A DNA stretch of 64,000 nucleotides from Takashimella koratensis (taxonomy: Eukaryota; Basidiomycota; Tremellomycetes; Trichosporonales; Tetragoniomycetaceae): positions 1,488,001 to 1,552,000 of the forward strand of contig BCKT01000005.1 of assembly GCA_003116875.1 (NCBI GenBank), read 5' to 3'. The notes under the pieces are model-generated. The model was given only the letters and a program-made list of their open reading frames with translations. It made no database searches and had not been told where the DNA came from. Position numbers and translations under genes: made by a program. Positions 53,887-64,000 of the stretch are shown here, piece by piece (position 1 is the first letter of the stretch; every line of letters begins with the position of its first letter).

Positions 53887-56800
53887 ATGTCACCACTCCT
53901 CCCTACTACTCGCGACCCATCGCCCTCCACGACCGCCGCGGCCGACCCCACCCATCCTTCTTCCTCCTCGACCTCTGCCCCATCCACTCAGGTCGGCGAC
54001 GACGAGAAGATGGTTCCGTCCGCGTACGACGAAAAAGACGCTGTTGCATCCGGATCGAACAACCCCGCCCGGCGCCCGGGGTACGAGGAACGTGGCGTTG
54101 TCGAGATCGACGATGATGATGGTCAAAAACGAAAACTTCTCCTAGTCGTCGAAGACAAGAGTGGTCGTGAGATGTTCAAAGCCATCGAAGGTGGTGACTA
54201 CACCATTCCCAAACTTCGTCACTCTCTTCCCTTCGTCAAGGCCAAACACCCTCCTCCACCCGCTCCTCTTTCCCTCGACGAAGCCACCGTCACCCCTGAA
54301 GCGACCGCCAACATCTTCTCCCTCCTCTACTTCAACTGGATCACACCGATGATGGCTCTTGGCTCTGCTCGACCGCTCCAGGCCACCGATCTTTGGCGAA
54401 TGGACGACAGCCGCTCCGCCGCTCCCCTCTCTCAGCGCCTTTCCAAAAACTACGCGATCCGTCAAGCCAAGGCACGCGAGTACAACGAGCGCCTTGCCGA
54501 TCCGTCCACCCCTCTCCCCCTCTCCAAACGCATCGCATGGAGCTTCAAGGGCAATCGCGAGAAGCGCGAGCACGAGTACCGCACCAAGACGGGGAGGAAG
54601 AAGGCGTCATTGGCGCTCTCTTTGAGCGACACGTTCGGGATGTGGTTCTGGATGGGTGGTCTTTTCAAGGTCCTCGGTGACTCCGCGACCGCTTGTTCTC
54701 CGCTCTTGCTTCGTGCGATCATCGCCTGGTCGACCGAGTACCAAGAAGCCGCCGCTGGTGTTCCCGGTGTCGCGTTCCCCAACGTCGGTCGTGGTGTCGG
54801 TCTCGCGATCGGTCTCCTCATTCTCCTCTTACTTGGTTCTCTCGGTCTGCACCACTTCTTCGTCCGAGGCATGGGCTTTGGTGTCCTCTCTCGTGGCGCC
54901 CTCATCTCATCCATCTACGAGCGATCTCTCCGCCTCACTCAAAAGGCTCGTGGCGAGCTTCCTAACGGTAAACTCGTCAACCACATCAGTACCGATATCT
55001 CTCGAATCGATTTCGCTTCGGGTTTCTTCCACATCATCTGGACGGCTCCGATCCAATTCGCAATCATCATGATCATCCTTCTCGTTGAGATCGGTTACTC
55101 GGCGTTGCCCGGTATCGCTTTCTTGCTCATCATGACCCCTGGCCAGGCCTTGGTCATGAAGAAGCTCTTCGCGGTTCGTAAAAAGTCGATGATCTGGACG
55201 GACAAGCGAGCCAAGCTCTTGCAAGAGATCCTCGGCGGTATGAGGATTGTCAAGTTCATGGCTTGGGAGAACCCCTTCCTCGAGCGTCTCGGTTGGATCC
55301 GTGGGATGGAGCTGAAATACGTTCGAACCTTGCTCATCTTCCGATCCGGTATGATGGCGTTCGCTATGTCGCTCCCCGTCCTCGCTGCCATTCTTTCGTT
55401 CATCACCTACTCGCTCACCTCGCACTCACTTCAAGCCGCGACCATCTTCACCGTCATCTCCTTGTTCCAGCTCATGCGTATGCCGCTCATGATGTGGCCC
55501 ATGTGTCTTAGTGCCACCGCCGACGCCGCTAACGCGCTTGGCCGTCTCGAGGCCGTTTTCGAGGCCGAGGTCTCGACCGAGGAAAAGGTCGTCGAGGTCG
55601 AGATGCCCGAGGCTGTCCGTGTCGAACACGCTTCGTTCACTTGGGACGCCGCTCCGCCAGTCACCGACGACGCACCGGGCAAGGGCAAGGGCAGCAAGAA
55701 AGCTGCTGCGGCTGCTGCGAAGAAGGCCAAGAAGACCGCGAAGAAGAACTCGAAGCCCGACCTTGCTGCCGAGGCTCACGCAGAGACCGCTGGTGACCAG
55801 CCCCGTCTCGGCGAGGCAGGCACCAACGTCGACCCTTCCGTCCCTGGTCTTCCCGAACCTCCTTCGCCACCCGCCACCGACAACATTTTCAAGCTCGACG
55901 ACATCAGCCTCACCATCCCGCGCGGGTCCCTTACTGCGATCGTCGGCGCCATCGGGTCCGGCAAGTCCAGTCTCCTACAGGGTCTCATGGGCGAGATGCG
56001 ACGCACCGAAGGCAAGGTCATGTTCTCTGGTTCGACTGCGTTGTGTGCTCAGACTCCTTGGATCCAGAACGCCACTGTTCGAGAGGTACGTTTAGTCTAT
56101 CCTTGCTTCTAAAGCTCATGCTAACACTCCACAGAACATTCTCTTTGGCCAGCCATGGGACGAAGAGCGATACTGGGCTGCTGTCCGCGACGCGTGCCTC
56201 GAGCCCGATCTCGAACTTCTCGAGGACGGCGACGGTACCGAGATTGGTGAGAAGGGTATCAACCTTTCCGGTGGTCAGAAGCAACGTGTGAACATCGCTC
56301 GTGCTCTTTACTACAACGCGGACATTATCGCTCTCGACGACCCGTTGTCCGCTCTTGACGCTGGTGTTGGCAAAGCACTGTTCTTCAACGCCATCATGGG
56401 TGCGCTTGCAGGGAAGACTCGAATCCTCGTAACCCACGCTATTCACTTCCTGCCCCACGTCGACCACATTATCACCCTTGAGGATGGACACATCTCGGAG
56501 CAAGGGACCTATGCCGAGCTCAAGGCGAAAGACGGCGCGTTCGCCCGCCTCGTCCGTGATTTCGGCTCTGAAGAGGAGAAGGAGGAGAAAGACGAGAACG
56601 AGGCAACAGCCATCGAGGCTGTCGAGCCTGTCAAGCGTGACCGATCCAACATGGTCGCCCGTGGTGTCGCTCGTGGTCTGATGCAGGTTGAAGAGCGGAA
56701 CTCTGGTTCGCTCAGCTGGTCAACCTGGGCTGCCTACTTCCATGCCGGCAAAGGCGAATTCATGATCCCCATCCTCCTCTTCGCTGTCGTCGTTGCCCAA

Positions 56801-58570
56801 GGATTCACCGTCATGACCTCGTACTGGCTTGTGTTCTGGGAAGAGGCTCGCTGGGGGCTCAGCAACAACACGTTCATGGGTATCTACGCGGCTCTTGGTA
56901 TTGGATCAGCACTCGGAATGTTCTTCATGGGTTTCTCACAGGCCTTGATCAACTTCTTCGCCAGTGTTCGACTTCACAGAGATTCGATCAAGCGGGTCAT
57001 GTTTGCTCCTCAGAGCTTCTTTGACACTACCCCTCTGGGTCGTATCATGAACCGTTTCGCCAAAGGTGAGTCCTTGTTTCTCATCTCTCACATTTGACTT
57101 GACGAGTGCTAACTCCTTGTAGACATCGACACGATTGACAACACTCTCGGTGACGCTATGCGTATGGCCGTTTCCACGCTCGCCAACATCATCGGTGCCG
57201 TCGTCCTTTTAGCCATCATCAGCCCTTGGTTCCTCATCGCTGTCGGTGTCGTTACCCTTCTCTACATCCAATGCGCCGCATTCTACCGTAAATCATCTCG
57301 CGAATTTAAACGTATCGACGCTATTCTCCGATCCAGTCTTTACTCGCACTTCTCCGAGTCACTCTCTGGTATCACGACTATTCGCGCTTACGGCGAATAC
57401 GAGCGATTCTGCGAGGAGAATGTCAAGCGAATGGATGTTGAGAACCGCGCTTATTACCTTACGGTCATTAATCAGCGTTGGCTCGGTATCCGACTCGACA
57501 TGCTTGGTTCCCTCCTCACTTTCTCGGTCGCTCTCATCGTCATCTTCGCACACAATGTCGGCGCTGCGTCTGGCGGTCTTGGTCTCTCTACCATGCTCAC
57601 TGTCCAGCAGTCGTTCACTTGGCTTGTCCGTCAACTCGCTGAAGTTGAGAACGACATGGTTGGCGCTGAGCGTATCCTCCACTATGCGAACACCCTCGAG
57701 CAGGAGGCGGCTCATCAGATCGAGGCTGCCAAACCTGCACCGTCTTGGCCCTCCGAGGGCGCGGTCGAGTTCGATGACGTGTTCATGAAGTACCGCCCCG
57801 AGCTCCCCGACGTCCTGAAGGGTCTGTCTCTCAAGATCAACGCATGTGAGAAGATTGGTGTCGTCGGTCGTACCGGTGCAGGCAAGAGTTCAATCATGGT
57901 TGCTCTCTTCCGCATGTCCGAGCTCTCGGCTGGTTCTATCAAGATCGACGGTCTCGATGTCTCCAAGATGGGATTGAACGACTTGCGTTCTCGTATCTCT
58001 ATCATCCCTCAAGACCCGCTCTTGTTCTCCGGTACTCTCCGCTCCAACATCGATCCTTTCAACACCAAGACCGACGCCGAGCTTTACGACGCTCTCAAGC
58101 GTGCGCACCTGATCCCTTCCTCGGCATACGGGCACCACGGGGAAGAGTCCGGCGCGGCGACACCAACCAGTCGATTCAACCTCGACTATGTTGTCGAGGA
58201 AGAAGGCGGCAACTTGTCTGTCGGTGAACGTTCACTGGTCTCCCTTGCTCGTGCACTCGTTCGGGACCCCAAAGTTCTCGTTCTCGACGAAGCTACGGCC
58301 TCAGTCGACGTTGAGACCGACGCCAAGATCCAGGAAACCATCCGACGCGAGTTTGGGAACAAGACGCTCCTCTGTATCGCTCACCGACTTCGTACGATCT
58401 TGTCGTACGATCGCATCTTGGTCATGTCCGACGGAAAGGTGGAGGAGTTTGATACCCCTGAAAACTTGTATAACAACGGTGGGCATTTCAGGGAGATGGC
58501 GGAGAAGTCGGGTATCACGCTTGAGGATATCCAGCATTACGCTGCGATGAAGTTTGAGACTCGCCCATAG
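53887..58570 (+). CDS. ABC transporter, ABCC/YOR1-type exporter
   Basis: Three exons: 53887-56085, 56135-57065, 57123-58570; 1,525 residues, normal for a YOR1-type ABCC protein lacking the extra N-terminal TMD0. Order: disordered N-terminus, NIFSLLYFNWITPMM leading to TMD1, NBD1 with Walker A GAIGSGKSS (687-695), signature LSGGQKQR (777-784) and Walker B IIALDD, TMD2, and NBD2 with Walker A GRTGAGKSS (1292-1300), signature LSVGE (1408-1412) and Walker B VLVLDEA. NBD1 has Asp where a catalytic Glu would sit, the usual asymmetric ABCC arrangement. A Lys/Ala-rich insertion lies at about 597-622. It should export organic anions or drugs across the plasma membrane. Codon use is strongly C-ending, suggesting high expression. 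Confidence 0.93.
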
Positions 58571-58928
58571 TCATGAGGTGGTGTGGCTCCCGGGCGAAGG
58601 GGGGAATTACGGGAAGTAGGTGCAAGGGTGTGGGAGACAGTAGAAGAGTGAAATCAGTCTTCGTATAGACAATCAGAAAAGAGTGTTCGTCCAATTCGTG
58701 TGGAATGTTGGACCTTCAGTCGCGTCAGTTTTCATCTTGTCAAATCCGAAATCCTATAAAGCATTCCATGTATCTCTCATGATCTGACGCCTGAGCGTGG
58801 TGGTCTTGGTCTCGCAATAGTTAATGGTCCAAGAGTCTGTGCGTCTCCCAAGAGACTTGAAGTCGGTCAGATGGGCGTCATCGTATAAGACTGCATAGAA
58901 AAGTGCTGAAAGCGTAATGTGCCCCACG
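58571..58928. other. Intergenic between convergent genes
   Basis: 3' regions of the ABC transporter gene and of the EMC8/9-like gene; nothing else is seen. Confidence 0.45.
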
Positions 58929-59680
58929 TCATTCTCCTCGCTTCACCGCTGCCGTCGCCTCCTTGTTCTCGAGCCAGTCCACGCCGCTGGATCAGTACGT
59001 CAGCGCATCCTTTACATTTGAGACAAGACACCAAACCCAATTCAACACATGACTCACGCGTCCTCAAGGTGGTCGTCAAAGTCGCCAAGAGTCTCGTGTG
59101 CACCTAATGCCAACAGCGCGGCCAATTTAGATTGGGGCAGTTTGAACGTGATACCCTCCGGTCCCTGGTAGACGCGGTCAGCTCAACCAGTGATATTTGT
59201 CAGTACAGGGAGAGCTTACCTCGAATGGCTGATCTGACAATATCCGCTCATTGACGATCTGAAAGTCAGACCGACAGCGTCAGGTAAATGATACCCCATC
59301 TCACCAATTGTCAAGAACCTATGTTCCGGCGGTCGACTCACCTCTAATCCGACTGCACCCTCAAACTCCTTCTTCAACGTCTTCACGATCCTCTCTCCTA
59401 CCCTTCCCAGCCCCCTCCCCGCTTCATTCGCCTGATAATACCCAACAACCTCCAGCCCTTTTTCCTTTGCGTACGCGGCGGTCATCTCGAGTCCAATCTC
59501 CATCATTGGCGAGAGAGAGGTGTAGTGGTGTAGTAGCGGGATAGCTTGGGTGATTTGGATACTGGTTGGGGAGGAGGGAGAGGGGAGGCCGAGGAGGACG
59601 CCGTTGAGCGTGGACGATGGGTGACGAGAAGCGTGCAGGAGAGGCAAATGCAACGCCTCGGAGGTGAATGAGAGCTCCAT
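58929..59680 (-). CDS. EMC8: ER membrane protein complex subunit 8/9 homologue
   Basis: Four exons: 59680-59342, 59258-59220, 59164-59058, 58986-58929 (complement); 180 residues. Typical blocks: the start MELSFTSEALHLPLLHASRHPSSTLNGVLLG, an IPLLHHYTSLSPMMEIGLEM stretch, VVGYYQANE and the end segment FKLPQSKLAALLALGAHETLGDFDDHLED. These match the EMC8/EMC9 family, an MPN-like fold without metal-binding residues that sits on the cytosolic side of the EMC, the insertase for some membrane proteins at the ER. The ATG at 59680 is the first in frame. Fungi usually have one gene for EMC8/9, so the symbol is approximate. Confidence 0.85.
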
Positions 59681-60349
59681 GGTGAGCGATGGAGCTGGTG
59701 CGGGTAAGATAGATAGATGGGAAGTCGAGGATGTCAAGGTGTCGAGATCAAGTTGACGAGCCGAGGATCAGCTGCAATCCTACAGCCAGTCCCCATTTTC
59801 ACTTTTACCAGTCTACCCCAATTGCTGGCGTACATAGCCGCATTTCTTTAAACACCGGCCCCATTGGGCCCCATTGAGCACGTGACCTGCTTCCCAATCA
59901 TCTGCCGAGCCCGACGGGCAAACCTGGGGCCATTATCAAGCCGGCATCTAAGACCACTCAAAAGCCTCACTGTCACAGCGGCCGTCTGGACCCGTGCACC
60001 GCCTGCTCCATTGTACCCGATGACAAAGATCGGATGCTCCAACGCAGCTCAAGGCAGCCAGAAAGGGATGCGAGGGGGCCAAAAGTGGAGGCGGGCTGGG
60101 GATAACCGCGTGAATCTGGTCAGCCCGTCGGCAACGGCAAGCCACATGGTTGGAAATTATCAATGAACTCGTATGTATGCTCCGAAGGGTCCGATCAAAC
60201 AGGGTTATCGGTGCGCCGTCAATCTCTGACTGAGGGGATATAAAGCGCCCAGCAACAGACTCATAGACCGCCTTTCAGTCAACCAACCCACACCTTCATC
60301 GACACTTCCTGACTCCACACACCCTCCCTACTTGAGCTCTATCCCAACC
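59681..60349. promoter_or_regulatory. Divergent promoter region
   Basis: Holds promoters of the EMC8/9-like gene and of the reductase gene. A direct double CCCATTGGGC/CCCATTGAGC lies at about 59861-59879. A TATA box for the reductase lies at 60239. Confidence 0.45.
60239..60245 (+). promoter_or_regulatory. TATA box of reductase gene
   Basis: TATAAAG, 105 bases upstream of the start codon at 60350, followed by a C/A-rich leader. Fits a regulated core promoter. Confidence 0.6.
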
Positions 60350-61840
60350 ATGTCTCAGTCTATCGCTATCACCGGTCTGAACGGGTACATCGCTACCTGG
60401 GTTGCTCTTCACTTCCTTGAACGAGATTGGACCGTCGTCGGTTCTGTCCGCTCCGAATCTCGAGTCTCCGAAGTCTCGGCCCTCCCCGTGCTCGAGAAAT
60501 GGTTCGAGAATGGGAAACTCAAACTCGTTATTGTTGACGATCTAGTCAAAGGCGACTTTACTGAACTTTTCAATGGCGTAAACGCTGTCATTCATCTTGC
60601 CGCGCCTATCAAAGTGTACGCAGCTTGAGTTTACAGACACCACACAGCCTTCTGTTTATTGACATCTTGTACAGATCCGGGAAGACATGGGCAGAGGTTC
60701 GTGACCCGTCAGTGGTCGGTACCCAAAACCTCATGGAACAAGCCGCCAAGGTCCCCTCTATCAAAGCCGTCTCCATCGTCTCCTCCCTCGGTGAGTATTC
60801 TACCCTTACCCATTGAGTTCATCGAGTCCGACTCTAGCTGACGCGCTGGGTGATCGTAGCTGCGGTATGGACCCCGGCTGCTGGGTGGGGCGAACAAGCT
60901 GGACGTGTCTATAACGAGTCAAGCTACTTCCCGATGCCTGAGAAAGCGCTCGAAGAGCTCGACCCCAAGGGGTGAGTGTTTCGTACCAATTTCTAGGGCA
61001 AAGTAGAGCTGACAGGTGTTTGGAAGGGCTTTCACTTGGGTCATGTACTACTCGGGCGCGAAAAAGTTACTCGAAGACGAGGCAAACGCGACTTATGAGC
61101 GTATCAAACCCAGCTACACGCTTTCCCTCGTCGCCCCGCCGAGTAAGTAGTGACCTGTCCTTGTATCTCCACGACGACCCCACCGCCATCGCTAACGAGG
61201 ATACAGTGGTCTACGGTCCCGCTATCACCATGACTGGACCTCAAGACAAGGCCGATATCGCGCCCTCTGTCGCACCTACAGTCGGTATGATCGCGGGCAA
61301 AGACGCCGACCTGCCCATGCTCCCCTCGACCAGCTACGTCGATGTGAGTTCCTCTCCCCCCACACCGAGTCCAAACGGCGTCGTTACTCATTAATTTCCG
61401 GACACAGCCTCGAGACCTCTCCGAAGCGTTCTACCGCTTGATCACCCAGGAAAAGTCTGGTAGATGGATCATCGCCAATCCTGAATGTGGGTAGATACAC
61501 CAAAGCCGCCCTCGGTTTCAGTGATCACGCCTGCCGCTGACGCGGCTGTGTTAGCCTACGACTGGCACCAAGTCTCTGAGACGATGCGTCGTATTCGACC
61601 CCAGTACGCCGAATTTATCCCTGTTCCCAAAGACAAGGGCCCGCTGGAGGAGACTGGGTCATGGACACTTGACGTGACCAAGTCTATCAAAGAGCTCGGG
61701 CTTGAGTGTGAGTGTTTCTGTTTTGTGATTGAGAAGAGTGTAGGACTGATAAAACCTGGACAGACACGTCGCCGGAGAAGACTTGGGGTGATGTCTTGGA
61801 CTACTTTGCCGAGATTGGTCTCACCAAAGCTCAAGTCTGA
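60350..61840 (+). CDS. NAD(P)H-dependent reductase, extended SDR (GRE2/DFR-like)
   Basis: Eight exons: 60350-60615, 60675-60790, 60860-60971, 61027-61142, 61207-61343, 61408-61486, 61555-61707, 61764-61840; 351 residues. The nucleotide-binding GLNGYIA (residues 9-15) has the GxxGxxA pattern of extended SDRs, HLAAPIKV and SIVSSL follow, and the catalytic pair is Tyr173 and Lys177 in YYSGAK. This places it among dihydroflavonol-reductase-like or methylglyoxal/aldehyde reductases such as GRE2. It would reduce a carbonyl compound in the cytosol; the substrate is open. The donor GTACGC of intron 1 was preferred over GTGTAC two bases earlier because only it keeps the frame. Confidence 0.87.
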
Positions 61841-61981
61841 TTACGAGGCAGATCATAAATGAAGTGATCAAAATGTGTTGCTCATACCTGTTTCAGTTTG
61901 ACCAATCCACGCCTTGTAATATCATCCGTGCATCTCACTCAGTCCCTAAACGTTGGATGTATAGAAAACCAAGGTTTCTGA

Positions 61982-64000
61982 CTACATTGAGGGTCTTCTC
62001 TCCTTGGAAGACAAATAATCAACGTTCGAGCCTATATCAGTTGGGAGATCATCTGTACTTTGCGATCGCAATCGGGATAAGAACTTATCCGCCGTCTCTT
62101 TCGACAAGGCATTGAACATGTCCTGAAGATCCACTTCATCGAGGCTGGCGGCCAAAGATCCGTGCCTCCTCAAAAATTCGTCAAGTCTGGCGCTTTGAAT
62201 CCCAGGGCCCCTTGGTTTACCACCTTGAACTGATGCTGGCGCAGGCGTGGCCTTTGGTTCTCCCTGTATCAGTTTCAAAAGGGCTTGCTCACTCAGGATT
62301 GTGGAGATTTTAGTTGGTGCTGGGATGATATCCTCCTCTTTAGTCCATTGATGGCTAGTCAGCACCGAATCGATGAAGATTGGATCAATTTTGAACCCTT
62401 TATCGACGGTGTCTTCTGTGGACTCAGCGGCTGCCTTGGACTTTCGGGCTTTAGTTTCTTCTGCAATATCGTCTCTTATCTCGCTGATTGTGCGACCCGG
62501 AGTTTTGGAGTAAGAGCCCTCAAACGCAGTCTTCGGTCTTCCTTCTCCTTTCATGGGACGTTCAACTGTTTCCCACCCTTCTAGCGACAACAACTGCGCC
62601 GTCTCTTCCTCGCTACACATGCTCAAAATGGTCTGGGTAAGTCGATAAGCTCTGTGGCGGAACGCCGTTTTAGAAAGAAGTTCGCGGAATGAGCTCCAAG
62701 ATGTAGACGTAGTATCAGCTGGTCCGGGCTTGCTAGGCTTGCCAGCTTTGCCCTGTCTAGTCTCGCTACTGTTTGATCCACTCGGCGCTGTTCGGATAGT
62801 CAAATCTTGTTGAAGCCTTTTGTGAAGATCACTGTCTATCCCTTTCACCTTCGCCTGCTCCTCTTTCAGCCACTTTCGGGCATCGTCGTGGTATTTCTTT
62901 CCCTTCTTTATGACCTCTCGAGGACTCTCAACACCGTCCATGGCACCCGTGTCGATGACTTCGCCTGACGACACCCCGTCTTTCGTACCTTTGCCGTCGA
63001 GAAGGCGCATGGAAGAGATAAGCTGATCAACAGAGGAGAGCAGCTTGTCTTCCTCATGTTGGATTATCTTAGCCAGATGCAACATCCTAGGATCGTCGGC
63101 TTTCAGATTCGCGTTCTTTGTACTCCATGCGTTATAGAACCCTGATTCAAGCTCTCTTGATTGTTGTAGATAAGACCTCATGGCGGAAATGCACAATTCG
63201 GTCTTGATGAATCCTTTAAGACAAGACATCATAATCGTCGTCCACTTGTATTCGTGATTCAAGCCATCCCACTTCTTTTCGAACAAGGGATTAGGTTGTC
63301 CATTCGAGAGCAGCATGTCCTGGTTTACTGAAATGCTCTGTCGTCGCTGAATGTCTTGTAGTTGGGCTACGTATCCTTCTGAAGCAGATCGAATCGCCTC
63401 CCTCATCTCCACCAAGTACGATGGAGTGTCATCCTTGAGGTTGAACGATAATTCTCGAGGCCTATAATCCTCCAATCGAGCCGGGTCTCCATCCCAGAAC
63501 GCTAAAGGACTCAGGTGGAGTCTTGTGCGGGTGAAGTGTCCCGCAAACAGCCGAGATTTATCTTCATCCATCCCGCTGTTGCGTTTAAAGACATGGTCCA
63601 CGTCTTGGTAGAGCGTTGTCGTGAGCTCCAACCTGCCCGTCTCTGAATTCCTCAAGAACGCAAATGCGGGCTGATAACTGTTATGGAGCTTGGTGTCCTT
63701 GTATCGCCCATTATGAGTGAAAACGCGGTCTCTTGGAATGACCTCAATCGTACCGTGCTCAAAGCGCTTATTAGCAGCAATTTCTCCTTCAGAGTACTCG
63801 CTCTCCTTCCACAGCCTCTTCAATCGCTTTGGACTGACTGTTGGAAGGTCATCCGGCGCGCCTGCCGTCACGAGAGATACTTTTAGTTCCGAAAACGCTT
63901 CGCCAGTGTCGGATAGAAAGTGCATGTCGGCCTCATAGACGACACTGTACAACTTTGCAAGTCGTCCCACGTACTGCATTCGCAGCTCGCTTCGTGGTTC
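61982..64000 (-). CDS. Family C large protein, intact but truncated by window end
   Basis: Frame open from the window edge to the stop at 61982, at least 672 residues; alignment with the other copy shows that about 230 N-terminal residues lie beyond the edge. An ATG at 63979 exists but is internal by homology. Shared blocks with the copy at 49785-52762 are EADMHFLSD, LELTTTLYQDVDHVF, DEDKSRL, FNLKDD, ARKWLKEEQ and SFRELLSKTAF. No membrane segment or signal. The C-terminal 250 residues are charged, Lys/Glu/Ser-rich, with a last ordered-looking segment (LDEFLRRHGSLAAS, LQDMFNALSKETADKFL). No frame defect in the visible part, so the family has at least one intact member. Function unknown. Confidence 0.65.
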   Translation of the reverse strand, partial: EPRSELRMQYVGRLAKLYSVVYEADMHFLSDTGEAFSELKVSLVTAGAPDDLPTVSPKRLKRLWKESEYSEGEIAANKRFEHGTIEVIPRDRVFTHNGRYKDTKLHNSYQPAFAFLRNSETGRLELTTTLYQDVDHVFKRNSGMDEDKSRLFAGHFTRTRLHLSPLAFWDGDPARLEDYRPRELSFNLKDDTPSYLVEMREAIRSASEGYVAQLQDIQRRQSISVNQDMLLSNGQPNPLFEKKWDGLNHEYKWTTIMMSCLKGFIKTELCISAMRSYLQQSRELESGFYNAWSTKNANLKADDPRMLHLAKIIQHEEDKLLSSVDQLISSMRLLDGKGTKDGVSSGEVIDTGAMDGVESPREVIKKGKKYHDDARKWLKEEQAKVKGIDSDLHKRLQQDLTIRTAPSGSNSSETRQGKAGKPSKPGPADTTSTSWSSFRELLSKTAFRHRAYRLTQTILSMCSEEETAQLLSLEGWETVERPMKGEGRPKTAFEGSYSKTPGRTISEIRDDIAEETKARKSKAAAESTEDTVDKGFKIDPIFIDSVLTSHQWTKEEDIIPAPTKISTILSEQALLKLIQGEPKATPAPASVQGGKPRGPGIQSARLDEFLRRHGSLAASLDEVDLQDMFNALSKETADKFLSRLRSQSTDDLPTDIGSNVDYLSSKERRPSM

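Noticed and set aside
1..64000. Transposons, CRISPR arrays, operons or viral integrations
   Set aside because: No terminal repeats, transposase or polymerase motifs, spacer arrays or capsid-like sequence were seen. Families A-C show none of these either.

Overview
The window is nuclear DNA of a basidiomycetous yeast or yeast-like fungus, most likely a carotenoid-producing Tremellomycete. The evidence is the gene structure: many short introns with GTGAGT/GTAAGT/GTACGT donors, a CTGAC or CTAAC branch site just upstream of the acceptor, very small exons, A/C-rich start contexts, and fungal families such as a fungal-type phytoene desaturase, a SUR7/PalI-like protein, a YOR1-type ABC transporter and Dal5-type and sugar MFS carriers. 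The species cannot be named from the sequence alone. Exon joins given here were worked out by eye from splice signals and reading phase. In every conserved gene all exons join in phase without repair.

Layout. 0-2.6 kb: two tandem minus-strand paralogues of an unrecognised family (family A), the second frameshifted. 3.2-8.6 kb: a four-helix membrane protein, a LYC1-like N-acetyltransferase, a small GPI-anchored protein and a one-helix protein. 8.8-14 kb: a long disordered protein and, divergent from it, phytoene desaturase (crtI). 14.7-19 kb: an Ala-rich protein and a single-RRM protein. 19.4-31 kb: a 22-exon choline-transporter-like protein (PNS1/SLC44), a SUR7/PalI-like protein, a secreted AA11-like copper monooxygenase candidate, a polytopic membrane protein and an alpha/beta hydrolase. 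31.5-35.5 kb: two decayed tandem copies of a second unrecognised family (family B). 35.7-44 kb: a sugar transporter, a probable F-box protein, and a divergent pair of TauD-type dioxygenase and Dal5-type anion transporter that looks like a sulfonate or organic-acid utilisation module. 44.4-49.6 kb: three consecutive intronless genes for disordered proteins. 49.7-52.8 kb and 62-64 kb: two large paralogues of a third unrecognised family (family C), one frameshifted and one running off the window end. Between them are a YOR1-type ABC exporter, an EMC8/9-like subunit and an NAD(P)H-dependent reductase.

The most unusual content is the set of families A, B and C. Each occurs as a pair, none was recognised, their codon use is visibly less C-ending than that of the conserved genes, and frameshifts or stops fall in these families only. 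This looks like fast birth and death of lineage-specific genes. It could also point to single-base assembly errors or frameshifting, which would be settled by read-level and transcript data.
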